From NCBI GenBank assembly GCA_004794785.1, contig SJOL01007149.1, positions 45,963 to 109,962 on the forward strand: a stretch of 64,000 bases of DNA, read 5' to 3'. The notes below the pieces were generated by a model. That model worked only from the letters and a program-made list of their open reading frames with translations, had not been told where the DNA came from and did not search any database. This DNA comes from Opisthorchis felineus. Taxonomy: Eukaryota > Platyhelminthes > Trematoda > Opisthorchiida > Opisthorchiidae. Positions 57,601 to 64,000 of this stretch are shown here, piece by piece; the first letter of the stretch is position 1; each line of letters opens with the position of its first letter. The position numbers were made by a program, and so were the translations under genes.

Positions 57601-60309
57601 CCAGCGAAGAATTCGCGACAGATCTCGATAAAACCCGTCCTTCTCAGTCTCAGCTGCAGTTTCTCGGGGCGTATCCTGATACGACAAACAAAACCTGACA
57701 AACACAAGCCTTGTGCGGATAGAAAATATTTATGTGACTCCGTAACTCTGCATTTCAGGCTGCTGTGTACTGTTTTTCAGTTCTTTTTGAACAAATTAAC
57801 AGTGATCATTCGGTGACAACTGGAATGCAGTTTTTTCATGTGTGACTGCTTCGACTTAGTTGCTAAGTGCTTCCCGTTGAAGAGTATCACTCCTGTTCCT
57901 TCGTATGATTTGTAATGACGATTTTTTCGTTGTTTCTAAGTTGCTAAGACACCCGCTAATCAGGCCGTCTGTCACTGCCTTCGACTATCCCTTCTGGTAG
58001 CCTTTATTGACTGAATATGTTCACGGTGTCACCATAAACAGCTACCAAACCTTGGGTTTGTGAAAATAAATGTTCACATCACCTTGTGGTTCGAGAAAGC
58101 CCTATGAGCGGTGCTTTATCCAAAGTGAAATTTGTAAAATTATTCACGCTCCTATTCAAGTCATTTGGGAAATTCTAAGTGCGACTGCCTTTTGTTCAAT
58201 GATTAAGGCAAACGTGACTTCTTCTATTGTTCGCCTTCTCCAACGCATTTCTCAGACCGTTTGCGCACCAGTACAGGTAGACCATTTAAAGCTGCTTCTG
58301 TCTGAAACTGATTAGTTTGTTTAACTGAAACCGGGGCTTACACTATTCCGTGGTCGTTTATTGCCACATGTTTCGGAAACCTCGTCCGACGGTGAATATG
58401 ATGCCAATGTAAACAAGTGCTATGTGGTATGTATCGGAGTCCATAGAGTCACGTATACAATCGGCATAAACATTGGTATTTGCAAGCCAATGTTACTGTT
58501 AGAACCTTTCAGCCTCCGGGCACTCGCCTTGTCTCAATGCAGAACGAGCGAGGGTAGTTATTTCCCTGGTTCCTGCATATGAATTTCAGTGGAGATTTTA
58601 TCTTGTGAATGAAATCAGTCTATGACAAAATGCTAAGAATTATTAATGGCTGTTTGAAACTCATTCGAAGTAATCAAAGGTACACAGCTCACGGACCTCA
58701 AAGAAGCATCGAATAGCAACACCCCCGGACTATTAGTTGTAGAGTAAACTGTTCAGCCACGGGCTACTAATCAGCAGTGTATTTAACTCGAACGCCACTC
58801 ATTCTTCTATCACTGGCTCCCCGAGTAACGGCTCCTCAACTGGGAGGTAGTTCAGATTCCGAACCAATCCGAAAAATATTGATTATTTCTCACGATCCAA
58901 CTTGTGTATTGTGCCATATATGCTGCTCATACTGCAGTACAGTAAAGTACTATGTGGCACAGTGAGTATGTATACACACGTGTGTATGTATGTATGTATA
59001 CGTTCTGACCGAAAGCTATCGCCTTATAGTGGTGACCGGACTTCGGTGTTCCAACCATTCTGGAGGCTAGATTGGCTGCACTTTAATTGCATACTTTTCG
59101 GCTGTATCAAGAACGCCTACGGTGAGCCGTACGACTAAGAGTAGACGGTTTCCATACCACGAGGAAGCATGCAGTAGTAGTAGTACTCTTCGCTGCGACA
59201 GAAACGTGAGTGCCATGACCAAAATATCAATATTTATTGACGCGATGATGCTACCTTCCTTGGAGGAGAGACAAAATGGAGATCGGCTGGTCCTGTAGAC
59301 TGAGCGCTTCGACCACTCTATTGAGACTCCACGTTCTACACCAATATAACAAAAAAGGCATCCGCAGGCGTATTTACACACGTGGTCTGAGGAACAGCCT
59401 CGATCTCTCGTGGTTGTCAAGGGTATGGATGTTCACAAACGCCACTCTAGTATGAATGACGTGGTTGTTTTTAGCATCCTCGATCCTAGTAGTGACCGTT
59501 TAGATGTCCGATGTTCTCGTCAAATTCACTGCTAGAATGGTTTCTTGTGTTCATCAGTCCTATAACTTGACTTCATACCTGAGCAAGATAACAGCACTTC
59601 AAAAATTACGGGAAAACGTTGTTCTGTCAAGGACATGCTGAGCACCATGACGCGTTCTCATACCAGTACCACGTTGTCTGCGCATTATAAGCTACCGGGA
59701 AGTTCTCCTGGAAGTGAATCGACAAATACAGCGCACTCGATGAGTCTTCAGTCCTGCAGACAAACAGACCAGCCACCGAACAAGTCACGGCGAGGTGCAC
59801 GACTAGTATCGCCGGGTCTGGTATCATTTCGTCAAACTTATGATTTCTTCAGGCTGCGGACCATCCTTTGCAAAGCTGGAAAGCCAGTCACAGACAATGC
59901 TGCACTGAACGGTGTTTTGCGAAACCCCCAGATCTGTGGAATCGTTCAGCAAAACCATACAGGGTTAAAGCAGTTGATAACGGATTCATGGCCCCACGAG
60001 ATTCTATCACCTTAATAGAAAGCAATGAAAATTCTTGGGTACAGCGTCAGTCCCAGGCCCAAAAATACAAAGACCCTCTCAATACAAAATTAATTAACGA
60101 AAAGACATTTAAGGAACCAGTTAGATAGATAGGTAAGTAATGCAGCGGATTCGATAACTTGTGGAAACGATTTGGAGGACTTGAGGGTCACGTTTATTTT
60201 GACGTTTGTGCTTATCATTTTTAGGTACGTAAGGATGACACAAGTTCTAGACGGAAGTAGACGAGCTGAAAAAAATCCAGCCTGAAAGTTCTAAAGAACC
60301 TGCTTCGTA
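57601..60309. other. unassigned; TATG/TATA microsatellite near 58966-59000
   Basis: A TATGTATACACACGTGTGTATGTATG-type simple repeat occupies about 58965-59000. AGTAGTAGTAGTACT lies at about 59173-59188. Open frames at plus 58070-58315 and plus 59635-60015 show no recognised domain. Confidence 0.4.
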
Positions 60310-60987
60310 CTATCCGTTGTTAATTGAATTGGTTGGTGGTTGACGAGCGTATGGAATAGTCAGTAGAATCTCGATAAAATCGACCAGATTGGGCGTCATG
60401 TGAAAGCTTAGATTTGGTTGCATAATTAAAAATCCACAAAACGTTACTAGGGCAGAGAGGTGCACTTGTGCAGGACCTTGGCGTGAACATATTTGTACAC
60501 TCGAAATCACCGAGTCGTGTGACTTAAAATTTGTCGAAGATCTAAAGATCTGGTCAACATTATTGTCTAGCTTGAAAATGGGGATACCATGTGCCACCCC
60601 CTTCGGGGCCAAGTACGCACCAAATTCAGTTGTCGATCGTGCGAGTAACATATCGTGACACCTACAGGACCATTCATAACTGTGAAAGGAAATATGTAAG
60701 TGCTCGGACTCATCGACAAGGAACAAGATGGCAACATACTTGTTCAGAATTTTGTTGTCAGTCGCTGTCAAATCTAGGACGCATTTGGGGATGCTTATTC
60801 GCTGTTGTTTCACTGAACAGTACCTCAAGTTTCTCTGCTGGCGGTTACAATGAAAGAAGAATTTGTTGTTAGGATTGAAAAATGCTTTCGGTTTGATGAA
60901 CACTGCATACTGCAAACTTCTCCCAAAAGCGCAGTTCATTCTATTAGGGGAGGCAAAATCCGCCCTAGACGAAGAAACCCTCTGCAT
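60310..60987 (-). CDS. uncharacterised 225-codon open frame
   Basis: It is an uninterrupted frame from about 60987 to the stop near 60310, the longest in the window apart from U2AF2. It contains no signal peptide, no low-complexity run and no domain I can name with confidence. The last third (about residues 165-215, …SALVTFCGFL…PNLSFHMTPNLVDFIEILL) weakly recalls the thumb region of Gypsy-type reverse transcriptases (a FLG…FIPNLS…PL pattern). The ESEHLH word near residue 93 also recalls the EEHL word after the palm. If so it is an LTR-element fossil that happens to stay open. It could equally be chance or an exon. A reliable start codon cannot be chosen. Confidence 0.25.
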   Translation of the reverse strand: MQRVSSSRADFASPNRMNCAFGRSLQYAVFIKPKAFFNPNNKFFFHCNRQQRNLRYCSVKQQRISIPKCVLDLTATDNKILNKYVAILFLVDESEHLHISFHSYEWSCRCHDMLLARSTTEFGAYLAPKGVAHGIPIFKLDNNVDQIFRSSTNFKSHDSVISSVQICSRQGPAQVHLSALVTFCGFLIMQPNLSFHMTPNLVDFIEILLTIPYARQPPTNSINNG

Positions 60988-63900
60988 GCAATGGGTCTAA
61001 CAGCTCAGACGACCTATGTTTCAAAACTCACACGTATCGAAAGCTGCCTAAACTGAAGGGACTTCCGATTCATTGACTTTTATTATGTGTAGTTATCGGC
61101 TCTCAGTCAGGAGACTCAGTATCAACTATAGTAACTACAGTACACTAGCAAAGAGGTGGCGCTTGTCCGATAGTTAGTGGGTCGAACCTAATGAGACCTG
61201 AATGGAACGCAGTCATTCCTGAGTACAAGTTCCTGGTACTGGAAACTGGCTTTGTGAAAATTTCCCATTCTGGTAACTCAAGTTCCGTTGTTGGAATCAT
61301 TAAAACGACGGACTTAAACAGCCATGGTTAGGTCTACACTGCTCAAACCACTGCAGACTAATTCCACAGCAATCTGGTTTCGATTACATAGCTTATTATG
61401 ATATAGGCTTTGCATTAAACTGATTTGATATCCTGTTTTCACTTCCAGCTTTTGCAGTGGAAGAACAAACTATTCGGCTGAATCTGGAAGTCTCATTGGG
61501 AAATGAACAGAATCAGTTTATCAATCAAAACTGAAATGACGGCGTTTTTTTTTCGTAGAGACGTCCAATAAATGTCAGCTCTCATCTTTGAGTTGTTTTG
61601 GTTTAGGAAACAAAGAATTTCTACGCAGAGGATAGCCTTATGAAATCCTTAAATGATATGACACATTCCCTCTTCCGTAGATTTTCCCTACATAATCATA
61701 TCAGCTGTCCCAGTTCCGCTATTTCTTTTTTTAAGACACCACCACTCACACCCCTTATGCTTCACTCACGAGTAACAAAGGACTGCTGTCCTGCCAGCCT
61801 GTGCAAGTCCAACGAACGGAACACAGCTCCGTGTAGGTTGTCTTCTGATTTTTTTGGAAGCACGGAAGCACCTGTCGAGTAACCTAGCAACACATATTTG
61901 ATAACAGTTTTGTAGAAGTAGGATTTTTAACTGCATTCTCTGCCTCTGCATCATCGCATATCACAACGGATGGAAATCTGGCAAACATCTCTAATCCACT
62001 GATTTGAATCGACCAAGCATGTCTTGTTCACCGCAACCATCACGAACGTTTCGGCCATTGGAGGCTGAGTCAATACCATTAGATTCATTTGCCGTAGTAA
62101 TTTTTCAGTGATCGTGTTAGTCTCAATAATGCAAACAGTATCTCCATTAGCTTCGGGGACTGTGCTGAATCGAAAGTATTATGTTGCTTCACTAGGTTTT
62201 ACTGTTGCTGTGACACCGTATAAGGCCAGATCAACGGCCACACGTTCGTCTTCGTTCAAGACATGGTAGCATATTCCTGTGCATCGAAATCTTTCCTGTC
62301 TGAAGATGTACAAACCTTATGGATTATTCTTTTTTCATTCATGAAAAGTTCCTCTTTTCAGAAAATTCTGAAGTTTCTTTTAGTTCTACTGCAATGCGCT
62401 CAAGAAATATGGACTGTCACATTCCAGAATGACTGCATCAGTCACTTACGAAACAGGTTACATCTTTAGGGTGTTGCACCTCATTTGCCGAGTTCACTTC
62501 GAATATGCAACAGAGCTGACCCATTGCGCCTTCTGTTTATCCGGGTTGTAAAAATAGAAAGGCAGCAGATTTATGACCCTCTTCTATAGTTCAACCGAAT
62601 TCTTCTCCTGTACCTGTGCCAAATCTGTGCTGGAGGGGTGAGAAGTGCTGTGCATCTATTCGTTCCTGTCATAAATCGTAACCAGTGACGCACCTCCAAT
62701 CTCCACGGATATTCCAGCGGACTACCTTCCGACGAGCAGTTGAAACATATTCCGTTCTGCCACTGGTGCCTGTGATTAGCTGAACCTGCAGAGGACATGG
62801 CGCCACGCGTTCTCCAACCAGACAGTTGACATTACATGGTCAGGTGTTGGCTGGCTCTCCGAGTGACGAATTCCCCGAGTGAAAAATCATTCAGCTTGTG
62901 AGATGTTTAACTCACTGAGCAGACTTTTTTTCTATGACGATGTTATGGCGAAATGTTCCATATGTGTCTGGGTTTGCTAGTCTTCAGTAGTTATCAGCAA
63001 CACGACATACGAATCGTTCACTGTCCTTACTTTGTGTGCTTTCAGAGTTTTTTATAATGGTCGTCGGTTCTCATCGAATAGCCATCTCTCCGGGTAGCTT
63101 TGAACGACGAAAGAACTTCGGTTTTATGTGTTCTTAATGAATCCAGATATTCTGCCCCCATGTGGGATGAAGATTTTAAAACTAAACTTTATGGGTTTGT
63201 CAAACAAACTCGACCCATAGTATTCAGCTGGAAAATATCACGGTAACCTCCGTTATTTTAGTCAGCTTTCTTATTCCCACATCCTATTATTCCATATGTG
63301 AGATTTCGGATGTCCGGCATCATTCAGGGTGTTTGCGAATAGAGGCCATGAATTTTACCAGAGCATTTCCAGTCACACGCACATCCGCACCAATCCAAAA
63401 GAATGCGTAATGCCGTCTGGGCTGATGCGCCGGAAGGTGTATGAAAACTGGTTCTTTCTGGTGAACGGAAAGTTGATAAAGGCGTCGGAGTGACCGATTT
63501 GCCTACCTCACAAATTTTGCGTGACTTCGTCATCTCAGTTCACCCAGAAGTAGCTTGATTATTCCGGTTTATGCTGTAGTAGATACAGTAGTTGGTGGGG
63601 CGCAAATTTCCACGTATAGACTGCAATGCAAAGCAATATGGGGAAGGACGGATTGATATATAGTCTCGCCATACTCGAGGGGCGACCTCCTATCTATACT
63701 TACTGTATCCTCTACAAAAAATTGACATCCCTCTTACATCAAGTACACTTGGAGTGTAACCCCGGACGCCTCTTGCCGCGTATACCACTTTCCGCCTGCG
63801 CTAATTCACCGTGAAGTAATATTCTTGTGCTCCGACTATAGCAAATAATGCAGGTGAGGCAAACATTTCCTATGATACTTTACAATCAACGCATACTTGT

Positions 63901-64000
63901 ATCAGTAAAGAATGGTTGTATAGGTTTCCGGCACTATGGAGTATTCGTTTCACGCCCTTGAACGCTGAGTCCACTTCAGTCCACTTCACAAACAATGTGA
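60988..64000. other. unassigned intergenic DNA to the end of the window
   Basis: No recognised gene, RNA or repeat. Short open frames (plus 61640-61882, plus 62263-62469, minus 62798-62571, minus 63533-63324) lack motifs. A tandem AGTCCACTTC duplication lies at about 63968-63987. Confidence 0.35.

Noticed and set aside
58350..58420. third hammerhead (GAAAC with GACGAGG on the minus strand)
   Set aside because: The core reads CGGACGA instead of CUGANGA, stem II is only 2 bp, and the base at the cleavage position would be G, which is not allowed.
62030..62080. hammerhead-like GGCCGAAACGTTC on the minus strand
   Set aside because: A small stem before GAAA is present, but the CUGANGA half is missing by three or more bases.

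Overview
This is a repeat-dense metazoan window, most likely from a digenean flatworm. That assignment is an inference. It rests on a metazoan-type U2AF large subunit, on several old and mutually inserted non-LTR retrotransposon lineages of the kind that fill trematode genomes, on two tRNA-derived SINE families, and on a hammerhead-ribozyme fold closely matching the schistosome SINE-type ribozyme. No species can be named from sequence alone. There is no sign of bacterial gene organisation.

Only one intact gene was found: an uninterrupted 518-codon reading frame at 38351-39907 (+) for the splicing factor U2AF large subunit. A good 3' splice-acceptor-like site lies 22 nt before its ATG. A possible poly(A) signal lies about 1.4 kb past the stop.

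Layout. 0.9-6.4 kb: three minus-strand copies of one LINE (called LINE-I here), including a nearly complete but decayed element at 3246-6216 with endonuclease, linker, reverse transcriptase and C-terminal tail; an 83-bp-arm palindrome lies just beyond its 5' side. 7.1-10.5 kb: mosaic of a LINE-I endonuclease piece, a CR1-like RT piece (-), and a LINE-III element (+) split by a CR1-like insertion that still carries an octamer tail. 11.8-12.0 kb: 100-bp tandem repeat. 12.8-13.5 kb: plus-strand LINE-I C-terminus. 14.4-14.8 kb: 135-bp tandem repeat beside a perfect hairpin. 15.0-23.8 kb: a G-rich (plus strand) block made of several minus-strand LINE-IV copies. 24.4-25.6 kb: the opposite base skew. 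25.6-38.3 kb: mostly unrecognised DNA with LINE-I RT scraps and SINEs. 38.35-39.9 kb: U2AF2. 40-64 kb: mostly unrecognised DNA with SINEs, LINE-I and LINE-III pieces, a possible LTR-element gag remnant, the hammerhead motif at 55.1-55.2 kb, and one unexplained 225-codon open frame at 60.3-61.0 kb.

Nearly all repeat-derived reading frames carry frameshifts, stops or lost catalytic residues, so they are fossils rather than active genes. The names LINE-I, LINE-III, LINE-IV, SINE-I and SINE-II are local labels for sequence groups seen in this window, not database families.
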